Positions 23,626-35,874 of a DNA stretch of 64,000 nt are shown in pieces. The stretch comes from Bretschneidera sinensis. Lineage: Eukaryota > Streptophyta > Magnoliopsida > Brassicales > Akaniaceae. Below the pieces are notes generated by a model. That model was not told where the DNA came from. It saw only the letters and a program-made list of their open reading frames with translations, and did no database searches. The stretch is taken from contig CM043702.1 of assembly GCA_023935145.1 (NCBI GenBank), forward strand, positions 79,794,320 through 79,858,319. Reading direction: 5' to 3'. Position 1 is the first letter of the stretch. Each line of letters starts with the position of its first letter. A program made the position numbers and the translations under genes.

Positions 23626-24487
23626 TGTTGGAAAATCACCTTTGCAAGAATCCCAGGTTGTGATCTTTCCAAACCTCCAAATCCAGAATGATTTGTACTA
23701 AAACAAGAATCAAACCATAAAAGAGAAAACACAAGCAATTGTTATCGAGGTTCGGCAAATGCCTACGTCCCCGTGAGCTCCTCCGAGCTCTCTGCACTAA
23801 ATCAATGGAGTTCTTACAATTACAGCAACACCTCCTCAAGAACCCTCTTGTTCTTGATGAATGAAAGAAGAGAAAAGAAAAAGATAAGAACTAAGTGTTT
23901 CCTTGGAATTTTCCCCAAGAAAATTCCAATTACATAGCCCTTGAACCCCACTTCTTGAATACTCTCTCTCACTAGAAACACCTCTGAAGATTTGAGACTC
24001 TATCTCTCTCAACACCAGCCACTCTTGGAATGAGAGCCCTTCTTGTGTTTCTTCTTGACACTTGTGACTTTGCACTCTTGTGTCTTGCACTTGGTGTTAT
24101 ATGTTATTGCTCCTAGATGACCCTTTATATAGAGCAACAACTTCTTTAACCAATCTTGAAGTCAATCTCAACCCTTAGATCTTGAGCACCAAACAATCAT
24201 GGCCCTCAAAGAGGTCTAAGTAATCCTGTGCATTTTGACCAAGTCCCACGCACCATCTCAAAGTGCTTAAAATAAGGTGTCAAGTGTGCCTTGCGCTACA
24301 GCTCAGAACAAGGCAGGCTGTGGTGCACAATAGGGCAAAACACCTCAAGTTGTTGGGCACCGCGGCGCACACCACCTTGTGCTATGGCGCACACCTAGGG
24401 AAAGAACTTCCTCCTTTGCTAGAGGTTAGGGCGCACACACCTGATGTTGCAATCTCCATCCTTTAATTCTTAGGCAAATTCCCAACA
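23626..24487 (-). repeat. Copia-2 5' LTR
   Basis: This is the partner of 18437-19273, TGTTGG to CCCAACA. A minus-strand TATA box TATATAAAGG lies at 24122-24131. The leader stem-loop GAGCTC-CTCC-GAGCTC is intact at 23775-23790. The GC-rich block is at about 24270-24450. Confidence 0.95.
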
Positions 24488-24654
24488 GTTCTCAATATGG
24501 ACACAAAGATAAAAATTCTAAGTGTAGGAAAAAGCTCGGCCTATATCCATAATGATAAAAAAGATGTGAACACAAAATAGTCCATTTCATTACTTTAAAC
24601 AAAAGTAGTAAACAACAGGGCTTCTAGGTCGAGTACAAAAAACTATTAAAATAA

Positions 24655-26503
24655 ATAAAGAGGTGCTAAGCTTGCTCCAGCTGCTTGCTAAGATCCTCAG
24701 CATACTTTACCACGACTTGACCATTAGAAGCAGTGACAGTAATAACAACCTCTTGAGTATAAGACTGAGCACCATCATCCCCAGCAATAGTATAGACTGT
24801 ATCGTTTCCCCAGGTTTCCTAAGAGAATGTGATATTGGGAAAGGGGATGTGCACTTGGTCCACGTTCAGTTGAGGAAAAATCTTGGCCACCTCCACCTTG
24901 GCCTGATTGAAGCTTGCAACATACTCCTCAGCAACCTTCTCGTAAACTTGGTCATTGAAAGCCAAATATCATCTAATTTCATCTATTTCCACCTCTTTAG
25001 ACCTAGCCAATGCACCCTTGAGTCTCTTTATCTCAGCTTCGGAAGACTCAAGCTTCACAGATAAGACCTAAAACCTCTTCACTCAGACCGTGTTACTTCT
25101 CTCTCAACTCAGAAACATGCCCACCTGTTGAAACACAACAAGAAATTCAGAAGGTAACAAAAACCCAAAAATAATTCCAAGGACTAGCTCATGATCCCAA
25201 CCATGACTTCAGGAGGATAACTAAAAATCTTAGCCTTATTTTTGGGAAGGATAGACCCTCAGATGAGCTAATGACCAATCCTTAGATCCAAAAACACTGA
25301 GTTAAAGAAAACAAAAACAACCACTTCCGAAGATCTATGGGGCTGAGTTGCTGCTATCCTTACCATGGGGAACGGTCCTCGGAGGCTGGATCCCCTACCA
25401 AGCACTTGGCGCGGACGCACCATTAGCAGTGAATTGAGATTGGTCACCCAGACTTGAGGTGTTGTTTTCCTTATACCTTTTCCTTCGATTAGAAGGAGGA
25501 GGATGAGGAGGAGGAGAAGGAGCTTAGGAACTTGATAGAGGAGGGTTTGTTAAATAAGAGGCTCTCTTTCTTGCAAGTGTCAATCAGAGAAGACAATTTC
25601 TATCTGTAACCATCGCTGCAAAATAAAGAAGACATGTCAGTACCAGAAAGATAAAGGAACCAAAATATAAAGTAACTATAAAAATTGAATGCAAAAATTT
25701 TTCTAAGCATAGGGTGACTACCAAGAGTAGCCCGACTTAGACAATACTCAATAAGGAAATTCTCCTTCAGTAGCTCAGAGGCATAAATTAGATTCATAGA
25801 TATAATGTTTATCAGATCCTCCTTAGCTTCATTCATTGGAGGAAGATCCTTTTAAGAGTCAAAGATGTTGTATTCTTAATCTCTATATCAGGGAAAAGTT
25901 TCTTGTGTCAGACATAAAAATACCTCGTCTTCCACCCATGAATAGACGAAGGATTTTCAACCACTAAAGCTTCTTGATAACGTAAAAGGTTCATCGAAAA
26001 GGGCACATTCGTAACGTGCTTTTATGGTATTTAAAGTTATCTAGTTAGGATGAATATGAAATAAATTTAATACTTGAGCTACTTTTGGATCCATAGGAAG
26101 ATGAATCCCTCCATCGAAAAAGTCCTCATAAAAATACATTTCATAAGGTGACCTACCTCGGATCGGGCTATATGCCCTATCCTCGGAGGTAGGAAGCCGG
26201 ATCCCATACTCATCTAGAATACAATATTAAAGTTGAAAAAGTCTTCTCTGATAAAGAAGACATAAAAGCCCCGACCACATAATGGAAGCGGTCATGATCA
26301 CGTGACATCTCAACATAGACCTCTTCCACAGGAAAAGTGTTAACCCAAATCTCGAAATGAATAGGATCTACGTTATCCTCCTCTTCTACAAGATGCCTAT
26401 AACTAACGTTATCACTAGATGAGGTCCTCTTGGAAGAAGATATCTTGGTATCAGAAAGTGATGGAGCTCTTTATCGTCATCAGAATTACCATACATAATG
26501 AAA
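24655..26503 (-). pseudogene. Antisense extra ORF of element B, PF04195-like
   Basis: The minus strand encodes a broken protein antisense to element B. A possible start at 26503 gives MYGNSDDDKELHHFL. Middle motifs DEYGIRLPTSEDRAYSPIRG and EDFFDGGIHLPMDPKVAQVL followed by HIHPN (about 26040-26230) resemble the 'putative gypsy type transposon' family (Pfam PF04195) carried as an extra ORF by some Tat-lineage elements. The C-terminal part (about 24660-25010) is EVAKIFPQL- and VVVKYAEDLSKQLEQA-like and ends in a stop. The function of this family is unknown. Stops and shifts are numerous. The family assignment is from memory of its motifs. Confidence 0.6.
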
Positions 26504-26850
26504 AATAATAGAGCTCTTACCGAGCAAAAAAGGTAAAATGACAACAACCAAGGAGAATACTTTGAGGTGGCTCGACTGAAGTGACTTGAACAAATCGAAG
26601 ATGACCGGAGAGAGAAAATTGAGGTCTTGTGAATAGATTAACATAGATTGGCCGATGCAGTTCAGATGAGGAGCTCAAAGATAGGCATAGGATGAGGAGA
26701 TTAACTTAGAGAAAGCTCAAAGATGAGAAAATTAGAAAAGAGAAATGCTGAAGACGGTGAGGCTAAGAGATAAAGGTCGAGGACGAGGAGGCTCTGAGAG
26801 TTTGGAGATTGGAGAAATAAAGTTGTAAAGGTTAAGCCCTACTTCACCTC

Positions 26851-26862
26851 ACTTATATAGAA
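26851..26862 (-). promoter_or_regulatory. TATA-like box upstream of the antisense ORF
   Basis: The minus strand reads TTCTATATAAGT about 350 bp upstream of the antisense ORF's candidate start codon. It is a good plant TATA match in the right orientation. No transcript evidence is available. Confidence 0.4.
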
Positions 26863-27079
26863 TCTTTCTTACCTTGTGAAATGAAAAAGCCTATTGGAAA
26901 GAATAATGATAACATCAACAGTCACATAAGAAATAGCAAAGGATTCTTTAAGTTGTACAAATGTCACATCACAACTAATTTGTAGACGTGGCAATAGTTT
27001 AGTTCCCTCTCGAAAAATAAGCAATAATGAGAAGCCAAGAAAAAGAGCACATCTAACCACAAAGTGAAGTCTGAAGTCC

Positions 27080-27360
27080 AAGGTGAATGGTTTCCCTTTA
27101 AGACAACCTCAGACAAAAATCATATGAAGATTGAGGTAGATACCTCAATCTTGAAACCATTTCGGACCCATGCGATTCAAGGACGAGGTTGATGACCAAA
27201 TTTTAAGACCACTTTAGATTCCAACAATCCGAAGACTGAGGCGGACACCCAAGTTTGGCTAACTTGAAAGACCACCTCAGACCTTAACGAGCCAAGATTC
27301 AAGGTGGATGGCGATATCTTAAGGCCACCTCAGACTTAAGTGATCCGATGACTGAGGTGG
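27080..27360 (+). repeat. Element B 53/62-bp tandem repeats, left array
   Basis: About five units with the core GACTGAGGTGGACACCCAAG..CCACCTCAGAC are present. They belong to the same repeat family as 35875-36600, from which they are separated by the Athila insertion. Confidence 0.8.
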
Positions 27361-28906
27361 GGAATTACGCCCAAACAATACTATGCGATAGTAGCAGTAT
27401 AGAATGGGGTGTCGATTCCATGAAGAGAATGTTCAACAATCAAAGTCTCAGGCTAAAAATAATGCAAACAAAATTAAAAAATAATATTAAGAAAATGTTG
27501 AGAATTAAATGATACAATTGAATTAAGTGAAAAAAAATCAATAATGAGTAACACAAGGGTCCAAGAATCCCTCCTAAATTTCATAACTTCAACTTGTATT
27601 AATTCGGTAATTATAACTCAACTATGTATTTCGCATCCCAAATACGTAATTGGAAAATAATAGTGAAAGCACCAAAATATTCTTTTGTAAATTATTATAA
27701 GAAATCCCCTTCTTGTTTTTACAATTAATGCAATGGTAAAAAATATATGATATCATAAATTGACGATATATCTAGAGACAATAACGCAGTAAAAGACCAG
27801 CATATATAATTAATATACCGAAATCAATTGCATCCTAAATTCCACACATAAGAGAAGCATGATTGAACTTATATGGAGAAAAAGAACAACAATCATCAGA
27901 GTTTAATAAAATCTATGGGAGAAAAAAATATAATTGTCTATCACATAAAAACACCAACTTCAATATTAAATAAAGGGAATAGCTCAAAATAATTATTCAA
28001 CATTAAAAACACAAATATTGAATTAAATACAAGCCAAACCTGCTTCGCCTTGGTTGAAACTTAGCCTAGCCGATAATATATAATCACAATAGCTCTCTAG
28101 AAATTTAGTGTGTGTCTCTTCAGCCCCCTATTCTTTGAGTCTAAATTCCTATATATAGTTGTATAGAGACGACTTTGTAGACAGAAAAGTTGCCCAAGGG
28201 TTCTGTTCAGGCAGTGTGCTTCTGCTATTGTCGAGGCTTAGTTCTGCTGCTGTCCAGGCCTTATGTTTCCTACTGTCCAAGTCTGGTTTTTGCTATCCAG
28301 AACTGGTCCAGTTGCACTGCTGTCCAGGTCGTCCGAATCCCAAAAAAATCAGAGTTTAATAACTCCTTCACTTCTGCCACGCTGAAATCACGCACAGCCT
28401 GACCTTTATTTACTAAAACTAGCATAACTTTCTCTAGAAAAATCATATTTATGGGAAAATAGACATCCAAATATTTCCAAGCATATATGGCTTATCTCTT
28501 GGTTCTTCTTGAATTAATACATTTTAATCCATAAAAAGGACTGATCTGTACGGGTAATTCTGGCAATTTAGTGAAACTCCTTTTCACCCTTTGCTAGTGA
28601 CAACATGACTTAGCAAAATGCTCAATTTTTCTTTAATAGTCTAGAAATGATGGGTTTTGTTGCACTCCTCTTGGGAAACCTGGTTTCCCTACTTTGAACT
28701 AGTCCGGATGTTGTGGATTCTTTCGAACATATTTTATATATTTTTTTGTTTAAGGGTTCTTTGTTTTTTTAAATCTGCAAAACACACTAAAACACAGAAT
28801 TCTCCAAAGGACCACACTTGTCAAGAAATTAAATGAATAATCAAAATTAATCTCAACAAATGCATATAATTAACTCTATCTAAAGTGCATTTTCATGCCC
28901 TAATCA
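27361..28906 (-). repeat. Athila 3' LTR
   Basis: On the minus strand it starts TGATTAGGGCATG (ending at 28906) and ends at 27361, where TG/CA has mutated. A polypurine-like GTTTGGGGTTG precedes it on the minus strand. A TATA-like TATATATAGG lies at 28149-28158. Imperfect CTGCTGTCCAGGC repeats lie just upstream of it (28200-28335). Confidence 0.9.
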
Positions 28907-30330
28907 CAACCCCAAACGACCTCATTGCTAGTACCTAGTGATGCAAGCGAAACAACAATGCATGAAAAGTAACATAGCATGAATGTTGTTTATCCGAGAA
29001 TTTTGCAGAATTTTCTAGCATTCAAACAAACATTGGCTAAAGCTCATAGATGCTAACGAGATTTTCAAATCATGTCTTCTGAGAAACTGTGAGTGTGTGC
29101 ACTAAGCCTAAACCTTCTTACCACAAACCAATGATGCATAAAACTTTGAATTCAACCAAGAAAGAAGCCTCAACTCCATTATCCTCACAGATAAAGTGTT
29201 TATCAATTTAAAGAGGCAAGGTATTTACTTATGGAGTTGGAAAGTAGATAAAAGAGCTCAGTGATAGGGTCAAGCAATTTAGGACAAGCATGTGAACAAG
29301 AATCGACAACAAGATAAGCTAATCACACAATTCAGAACACTTTATCCGACTTACCAATATAATGCCTCGAAATTTCAATGGTTAATCAATAAGCCTTGGT
29401 GTTGAAGCTCCTTTCTTTTAAGTGTGGTGCGACAACTTATCTTCCTTAATTTATTGATTCTTTCTTCTTTTGAATACAAACTGAAAATTGAAGTAAACAA
29501 AAACTGATATTTTCTTCTTCTTCTTCTTCTTTTCTCTCTCTTTTTTTTTCTTTTTCTTATAGAGAATTACGATATAAATAAATAAGCTGATAGAAGAATG
29601 ATTTTTTTTTCTATTTTTTTCTTCTTTTTCTTTTAGAGAATTACAATATAAATAAATAAACAGATGGAAGAAGAATCATTCCCAAAATATTGTCGATGAT
29701 CAAAACTCCGCGCAAATGTCAATGATGGATTCGAAGGCTTCGACGACTAACCAAATCATTTCTCCACATGTAAGGTAAGCCAAACAACGCATCTCAAATA
29801 GCAATAAAACCAATTCAAGTAGGCAATAAAAGTTCATAATGCTAGTTTTCTCAAACTCTCCACTCAATAAAAACAAATGTGCTTCAAACGTGGTTAAAAA
29901 CTAAAGATCATATGCATCACTCTCTAAACAATCCACAAAGCTTAGTATGTGCATAGAAATGAGTTTCCAGAAAATAGTTAGTGTTAATCAAGATAGTGTC
30001 ATTGGACCTTAACGAAAGCAGAGTTGTAATCATGCATCAACAGTTCACAAAATCGCGAAATCTCACAAATATGCCATGATAGTTTCACACAAAACAATAT
30101 GTAACAAGCATGTATATGCTACCACCCCTAACCAGAATGCGACAGTGTCCTCATAGTCACCAAAGATAAGAAAGTCATACTGATGGGAGAGAGGAACTCC
30201 AATAACGTAGCATAGGTAAACCTGCATCACACAAAACAAAACATAAAAGCAAACAAAGCAAAACAAAAGAAACTAAACTAGAAAGCAGTAAAATATAATA
30301 TAGATAGAAGTACCAAACATTAATCAAAGT
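28907..30330 (-). other. Athila 3' region without genes
   Basis: AT-rich sequence between the end of pol and the 3' LTR, where some Athila copies carry an env-like gene. I see no open frame or env-like motif. A phrase of about 50 bp (ending in GAGAATTACGATATAAATAAATAA) is tandemly repeated at about 29550-29605 and 29628-29685, each copy preceded by a T-rich tract. Confidence 0.7.
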
Positions 30331-31021
30331 AGGCAAGGGAAACTAGAGAGATCTCCTCTGGTTCATCTACTTTCTCCATATAGTGCTTCAGACGTTGCCC
30401 ATTCACTCGGAATACTCTCCCATCTTTTGGATCTTCTATCTTAACTTAACCATTTGGAAAGACTTGCTTAACCACGAACGGGCTGGACCATCTCGATTTT
30501 AGCTTGCTAGGATGAAGGTGAAGCCTCGAGTCATAGAGGTGGACTCTTTGATTGGGCTCAAAATGCTTCCTCAGAATTTGCTTGTCATGAGCCACCTTTT
30601 CCTTTGCCTTGTAGATTCTGGAGTTGTCGTAGGCATCATTTCGCAACTCTTCAATCTCAACCAACTGAAGATTCCTATGAATTCTTGCATCACTAAGGTC
30701 AAAGTTAATGCTTTCTATAGCCCAATAAGCATGATGTTCTAACTCAACCGGTAGATGGCAAGCTTTTCCATAGACAAGCCGGTATAGTGACATAGCAAAG
30801 AAACTCTGTATAAACCTCTTGTAAAAACCAGCATGCCCAAGAAAGGATCTAACATCCTTATTAGTTTTGGGTGTGGGCAATTTAGAGATTAGTTCTATTT
30901 TTGATTTATCCACTTCGATCCCTTTTTCAAAAATTATTTGCTCCAAAACTAGTCCAGAGGGAACCATGAAATGACATTTTTCCCAATTAAGCACTAGACC
31001 TTTTTCTTCACATCTACTCAA
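30331..31021 (-). pseudogene. Athila RT-to-integrase deletion fusion
   Basis: One open frame (30446-31021) starts in RT with RCEEKGLVLNWEKCHFMVPS and runs through EVDKSKIELISKLPTPKT and SFLGHAGFYKRFIQ. It then jumps directly to the end of integrase, SLYRLVYGKACHLPVELEHH, and RLHLHPSKLKSRWSSPFVV. The join is at about 30790. RNase H and the integrase zinc and catalytic regions are missing. Downstream of a stop the frame continues to EDPKDGRVFRVNGQRLKHYM (about 30350-30440). An in-frame join this clean suggests a deletion that may have been propagated, but a post-insertion deletion is equally possible. Confidence 0.85.
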
Positions 31022-31810
31022 AACAGCCTATAAATGGAGTAGGCATGAATAAAAAGAATTGCCAAATACAGTCAAATCATCCATAAAGACTTCCATAAAT
31101 TTTTCGACCATATCACTAAATATACTCATCATGCATCTTTGAAATATAGTTGGCGAATTACACAGTCCAAAAGGCATACACTGGAATGCATAAGTACCAA
31201 TTGGGCATGTGAACGTAGTCTTATCCTAATCTTCTAATGCAATCTCTATATGATAATATCCCGAATACCCATTTAGAAAGCAATAGAAGGGATGGCCAGC
31301 TACACATTCTAAGATTTGGTCTAAAAATGGAAGTGGGAAGTGATCCTTGAGGGTGGCAGAATTACGTTTTCAATAGTCTATGCATATGCACCACCCTATC
31401 ACTAACTTGGTAGGAATAAGCATCCCCTCAGAGTTGGTTTCCACAATTTCCCCAGACTTTTTAGGTACCACCTGAGTCGGGCTAACCCATTTACTATCAG
31501 AGATGGGGTAAATTATACTCGCATCTAATAACTTTAAAACTTACTTTTTCATGACTTTTTTCATAGTAGGGTTAAGTCGTCTCTGAGGTTCTCTATGGGG
31601 GTTAGCTTCTTCCTCTAAATGGATTCTATGGGAACATATCAAGGGGCTAATACCTTTAATGTCAGTAATTGTACATCCTAATGTAGCTTTGTGCTCACTT
31701 AACATGTCAATCAATTTCTTTTCTTGTGAATCATTAAGTACAGAGGAAATAATAACAGGAAAGGTATCACCTGGTCCCAAGAATGCATGTTTGAGTCCCT
31801 TAGGTAGCAT
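31022..31810 (-). pseudogene. Athila reverse transcriptase, N-terminal and palm region
   Basis: The N-terminal piece (31541-31810) carries PVIISSVLNDSQEKKLI, GISPLICSHRIHLEEEANP and RRLNPTMKKV, all typical of Athila. Further left lie PIGTYAFQCMPFGLCN-like residues and the palm VFMDDLTVFGN. The catalytic box FMDD (31076-31087) is intact. Stops near 31028 and between 31400 and 31540 break the frame. Confidence 0.88.
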
Positions 31811-31812
31811 TG

Positions 31813-32665
31813 TTAAGTCAACCTTTGGGGTCTCCTTAGCAGATGGCTTAGGTCTCTCTCCATCTCTTGGTAACTCCTTGAAACTTGGTTTCCATTTCCG
31901 TTCTCCTTTATCCTTTGACCCTGAAATAGTAGAAACAACGAAAACATGTCAGGATAAAGTGAACTCTCAGAATTTGAAATATCAAGGAGATACTCTAAAG
32001 ATTCTGAATTTTTGCTCAAGTGAGCCTCATCTGGGATTAGTGTGTCTATCATATAAGTATGATAGCAATCATCATCATCATGTGGTTGTTTTTCGATGTT
32101 TAAAATGATGACCTCTAGAGTCATGTTCCCAAAAGACAGCTTCATTAAACCATTCCTACAATTAATAAAAGTGTTAAAGGTGGCCAAGAAAGGTCTTCCT
32201 AAAATGATTAGAACTTTAGACTCCATATTAACCACAGAATGAGTATCCATAATCAATAGAATAATAGAACTTATCTACCTGTATCAGTACATCTTCGCCT
32301 ATCCCCCTTGGTTGCTTAGTTAACCGATCGACCAACTGTAGTACCATAGATGTGGGTTTAATCTCTCCTAAACCCAGTTGCAAGTAGACAGAGTAAGGCA
32401 TTAGGTTCACACTGGCTCTTAAATCCAGCAAAGCTTGACCGATCTCATGAGTCTCAATTTGACAGGTTATCGTGGGACACCCTGGGTCTTTACATTTAAG
32501 CAGTGTCTTTCGCTCAATCACCACATTCACTTGCTCAGTCAAGAACGCAGTCTTCTTGACTTGATGTTTCCTTCTTATTGTGCACAGATCTTTGATTATC
32601 TTTGCATAGGATGGTACCTGTTTAATCACATTAAGAAAAGACAAGTTAATCTTAACTTGTTTCAA
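31813..32665 (-). pseudogene. Athila protease region
   Basis: The gag-protease boundary (32228-32665) shows CKDPGCPTITCQIETHEIG, then ALLDLRASVNLMPYSVYLQL. In the family the active site is D-L/S-G-A-S; here it is D-L-R-A-S, so Gly is Arg. LQLVDRLTKQPRGIGEDVLI follows. The second piece (31813-32256) has SKVLIILGRPFLATFNTFIN, the protease C-terminal motif, then an acidic linker to RT. The two pieces overlap in different frames. Confidence 0.85.
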
Positions 32666-32679
32666 ATGTTCTAGGATCT

Positions 32680-33819
32680 CACCTTGTATTTCTCAATTTT
32701 TTCCATTTGCTTAGAGAGCTTGGGGAAATGGGACTTGAACCAAAAAAATTTCAATTGGCTCGGTGCTTGTGGTCGTTATTTGACTTGCTCCATCTAACAC
32801 CTTACCACTCTAAGTAGTTATGGCATTGACCTCTATGATATTTTGTGAATCTAAAGTAGAGATTTGTACCATATGTTGCCCCTTTGGATTGGATTGAGGC
32901 TGAAATGAGAGTTTGCCTCGCTCTTGCAATGTGAGAGAACTTGTTAGCTTAGTTATTTGACTTTTAATTTTCTTGTTCTTTTCAATTACCTATGTCACAG
33001 CAGTTTCCAATCTCTGAATAATTTTACCCTGTGAGTCCATAAATTGGTTTAATTTTTCCTCTAAAGGGATTCTATTAGGTTGTGCATTGTATGAGGTTGT
33101 AGGGTATGACACAGTTGGTTATGCATGTGTGTGTGTGGGTTGGTTTGAGTCGGGCCTCCAGCTAAAGTTTGGGTGGTTACTCCAACCAGGATTATATGTT
33201 TTGGAGAAAGGATTATGAGGCTTCATGTACACTCCTAAGGCATTACATTGTTCATAAAAAACCCCTCTTATCTCTACATAAGACGGGCAATCCTAAGCTA
33301 AGTGTTCCACTCCCCCACAGACGAAACAAGCACCTTGTGATTCAACTCTTGCAACAGTATGCGTGAGTCTACCATCTTGGGTCTAAAGTGCCTCTAATTA
33401 TCGAGTTACTCGCTTTAATTTGGGTTTCATGCTATACTTTTCCTTAAGTTGGCAGATCCCAACCGATCTTGCTCTATTTGTGCTTTCAATAGCACTGGGC
33501 TCTATCCAAGTGTAGGCCTTCTCAGCCAAGTCATTTAGATACTCAATTGCTTCATTGGGGTCCTTTTGCATAAAGTTCCCATTGCATACCATCTTTATGA
33601 ATTGATGCTTTTTACTAGTAAGTCCCTAGTAAAAATGACTAACTACGTGCCAACTCTCGTACCCATGGTGTGGACACGTATTTAACAAATCTTTATACCT
33701 ATCCCATGCCTGATATGGTGTCTCGTTATCCTTTTGGGTGAAGGTTGAAATTTGTCTTCTAAAACCAATCGTCTGTGTTTGTCTTTATCCCAAGGCATAT
33801 ACCACCAACACTCTGAAGT
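32680..33819 (-). pseudogene. Athila Gag, truncated
   Basis: Residues ETPYQAWDRYKDLLNTCPHH (about 33665-33725) and NGNFMQKDPNEAIEYLNDLA (33530-33590) are standard Athila capsid motifs. A CCHC-type knuckle CFVCGGVEHLA.DC lies at about 33293-33334, with a stop in place of one residue. The Pro-rich NPGWSNHPNFSW follows (about 33150-33190). The Gag N-terminus is absent: the sequence switches at 33819/33820 to element B's 3' region. Confidence 0.85.
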
Positions 33820-34009
33820 CCTATTGGAAAGAACAATGATCACATCAATGGTCGCATCAGAAAAAGCAAAGGATTCTTTGAGCAGTGCAAATGTCACATC
33901 ACAATTAATATGTAGACGTGGTAATAGTCTAGTTCCCGCTCAAAAAATAAGCAATAATGAGAAGCCAAGAAAAAGAGCACATCTGACCCAAAAGTGAAGT
34001 CTGAAGTCC

Positions 34010-34290
34010 AAGGTGGATGACTTCCATTCAAGACAACCTCAGACAAAAGTGATTCGAAGATTGAGGTAGATGCTCTAATCTTGAAACCATTTCGAACCCA
34101 TGCGATTCAAGAACAAGGTGGATGACCAAATTTTAAGACCACTTTGGATCCTAACAATCCAAAGACTGAGGTGGACATCCAAGTTTGGCCAACTTGAAAG
34201 ACCACCTCAGACCTTAATGATCCAAGATTCAAGGTGGATGGCTAAGTCTCAAGGCCACCTCAGGCTTAAGTGATCCGATGATCGAGGTGG
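34010..34290 (+). repeat. Element B tandem repeats, duplicated array
   Basis: Copy of the array at 27080-27360 inside the duplicated flank, ending in CGAGGTGG immediately before the solo LTR. Confidence 0.8.
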
Positions 34291-35874
34291 TAAATTATGC
34301 CCAAACAGTACTATGCAATAGCAGCAGTATAGAATGGGGTGTCGATCCCCCGAAGAGAACATTCTACACTTAAATTCTCAGGTAAAAAATAATGGAAAAA
34401 AATTAAAATTTAATATTAAGAAAATTTTGAGAATTAAATGATACAATTGAATTAACTGAAAGAAAATCAATAATAAGTAACATAAGGGTCCAAGAATGCC
34501 TCCTAAATTTCACAGCTTCAACTCGTATCAATTCATTAATTATAACTCAACTATGTATTTCACATCCCAAATATGTAATCAGAAAATAATAGTAAAAGCA
34601 CCAAATATATTCTTTTGTAAATTATTATGAGAAATCCCTTTCTTGTTTTTACAAGTAATGCAACGGTCAATCATATATGATATCCTAAATCGACGATATA
34701 GCCGGAGACAATAACACAGTAAAGGACCAGCATATATAATTAATATACCGAAATCAATTGCATCCTAAATTCCACACATAAGGGAAGCATGACTGAACTT
34801 ATATGGAGAAAAAGAACAACAATCACCGGAGTTAAATAAAATCTATGGGAGAAGAAAATATAATTGTCTGTCACACAAAAACATCAAACTTCAATATTAA
34901 ATAAAGGGAATAGCTCAAAATAATTATTCAATGTTAAAAACACAAATACTGAATTAAATACAAGCCAAATCCGCTATGTCTAGGAGTTCATCTCTTTGCC
35001 TTGGTTGAAACTTAGCCTATCCGATAATACATAATCACAACAGCTCTCTAGAAATTCAGTGTGTATCTCTTCAACCACCTGTTCTCTGAGTCTAAAATCC
35101 TATATATAGCTGTATGGAGATGGATTTGTAGACAGAAAAGTCGCCATAGGGTTTTTGTTCAGGCTGTGTGCTTCTGTTGCTGTCCAGGCCCGGTTCTACT
35201 ACTGTCCAGGCCATGCATTTGCTGTTGTCCATGCTTGGTTTCTGCTGTCCTGAGCTGGTCCAGTTGTGCTGCTGTCTAGGCCATGCAAATCCCAAAAAAA
35301 TCAGAATTTGATAGCTCCTTTACTTCTACCACGTTGAAATCACGCACAGCCTGACCTTTGTCTACTAAAACTGCCATAACTTTCTCTAGAAAAATCATAT
35401 TTATGAGCCGTAAAATTCTCTAGAAAATTGACATATGGTTTTTTCCAAGAATATATGGCTCATCTCCTGGTTCTTCCTGAATCAATACAATTTAATCCAT
35501 AAAAAGGACTGATCTGTACAGGCAATTCTGGCAATTTAGTGAAACTCTTTTTCACCCTTTGCTAGTGACAACATGACTTAGTAAAATGCTCAATTTATCT
35601 TTAACAGTCTAAAAATGATGGGTTTTGTTGCACTCGTCTTGGGAAACCCAGTTTCTCTACTCTGAACTAGTCTGGATGCTGTGGATTCTTTCAAACATAT
35701 TTTATATATTGTTTTGTTTAATGCTTCTTTGTTTTTTTAAATCTGCAAAACACATTAAAACACATAATTCTCTAAAGGACCACACTTGTTAAGAAATTAA
35801 ATGAATAATCAAAATTAATCTCAACAAATGCATATAATTAACTCTATTTGAAGTGCATTTTCATGCCCTAATCA
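34291..35874 (-). repeat. Solo Athila LTR with intact target-site duplication
   Basis: It is flanked directly by GGTGG on both sides (34286-34290 and 35875-35879) with element B repeat sequence beyond each. No internal Athila sequence touches it. This is the structure left when the two LTRs of an element recombine. It matches the 3' LTR at 27361-28906, including the TATA-like box (35100-35109) and the CTGCTGTCCAGGC repeats (35160-35290). Confidence 0.85.

Larger units (their letters stand above)
18437..24487 (-). mobile_element. Copia-2, Tork/Tnt1-like LTR retrotransposon
   Basis: A full-length, decayed minus-strand element of 6051 bp with LTRs at 18437-19273 and 23626-24487. It is flanked by a perfect 5-bp duplication GTTCT (18432-18436 and 24488-24492). 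Domain order is Copia. It shares polypurine tract, primer site and protein motifs with the other three Copia elements here, but its LTR sequence is a distinct family. Confidence 0.95.
26890..28906. repeat. 2-kb direct duplication, left copy (flank plus Athila LTR)
   Basis: This segment and 33820-35874 are the same sequence with scattered differences. Each consists of about 470 bp of element B 3' region followed by GGTGG and an Athila LTR. Similarity starts abruptly at CCTATTGG in both. To the left of it lie element B here and Athila gag in the other copy. Confidence 0.9.
27361..33819 (-). mobile_element. Athila-lineage Ty3 element, truncated at its gag side
   Basis: A minus-strand Athila element with a 3' LTR (27361-28906), a long 3' region, a fused RT-integrase piece, protease and part of gag. 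It breaks off at 33819 inside gag, so its leader, primer site and 5' LTR are missing. GGTGG lies before the 3' LTR (27356-27360). The same GGTGG occurs after the solo LTR at 35875-35879, which marks the original target duplication. Protein motifs VYGKACHLPVELEH and GISPLICSHRI are diagnostic for Athila. Confidence 0.9.
33820..35874. repeat. 2-kb direct duplication, right copy (flank plus solo LTR)
   Basis: Second copy of 26890-28906. Here the flank (33820-34290) and the LTR are not preceded by Athila leader or primer site. Differences from the left copy look similarly frequent in the flank and in the LTR, which points to a duplication of flank and LTR together. Confidence 0.9.

Noticed and set aside
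28159..28470. Overlapping open frames in the Athila LTR
   Set aside because: They translate the CTGCTGTCCAGGC repeats in three frames and are not conserved in the other LTR copy.
28907..30330. env-like gene of the Athila element
   Set aside because: No open frame longer than about 70 codons, no signal peptide or membrane segment, and no similarity I can recognise.
33820..35874. Regular 5' LTR of the Athila element
   Set aside because: It is preceded by element B flank and GGTGG rather than by a primer site and leader, so it is a solo LTR in a duplicated segment.
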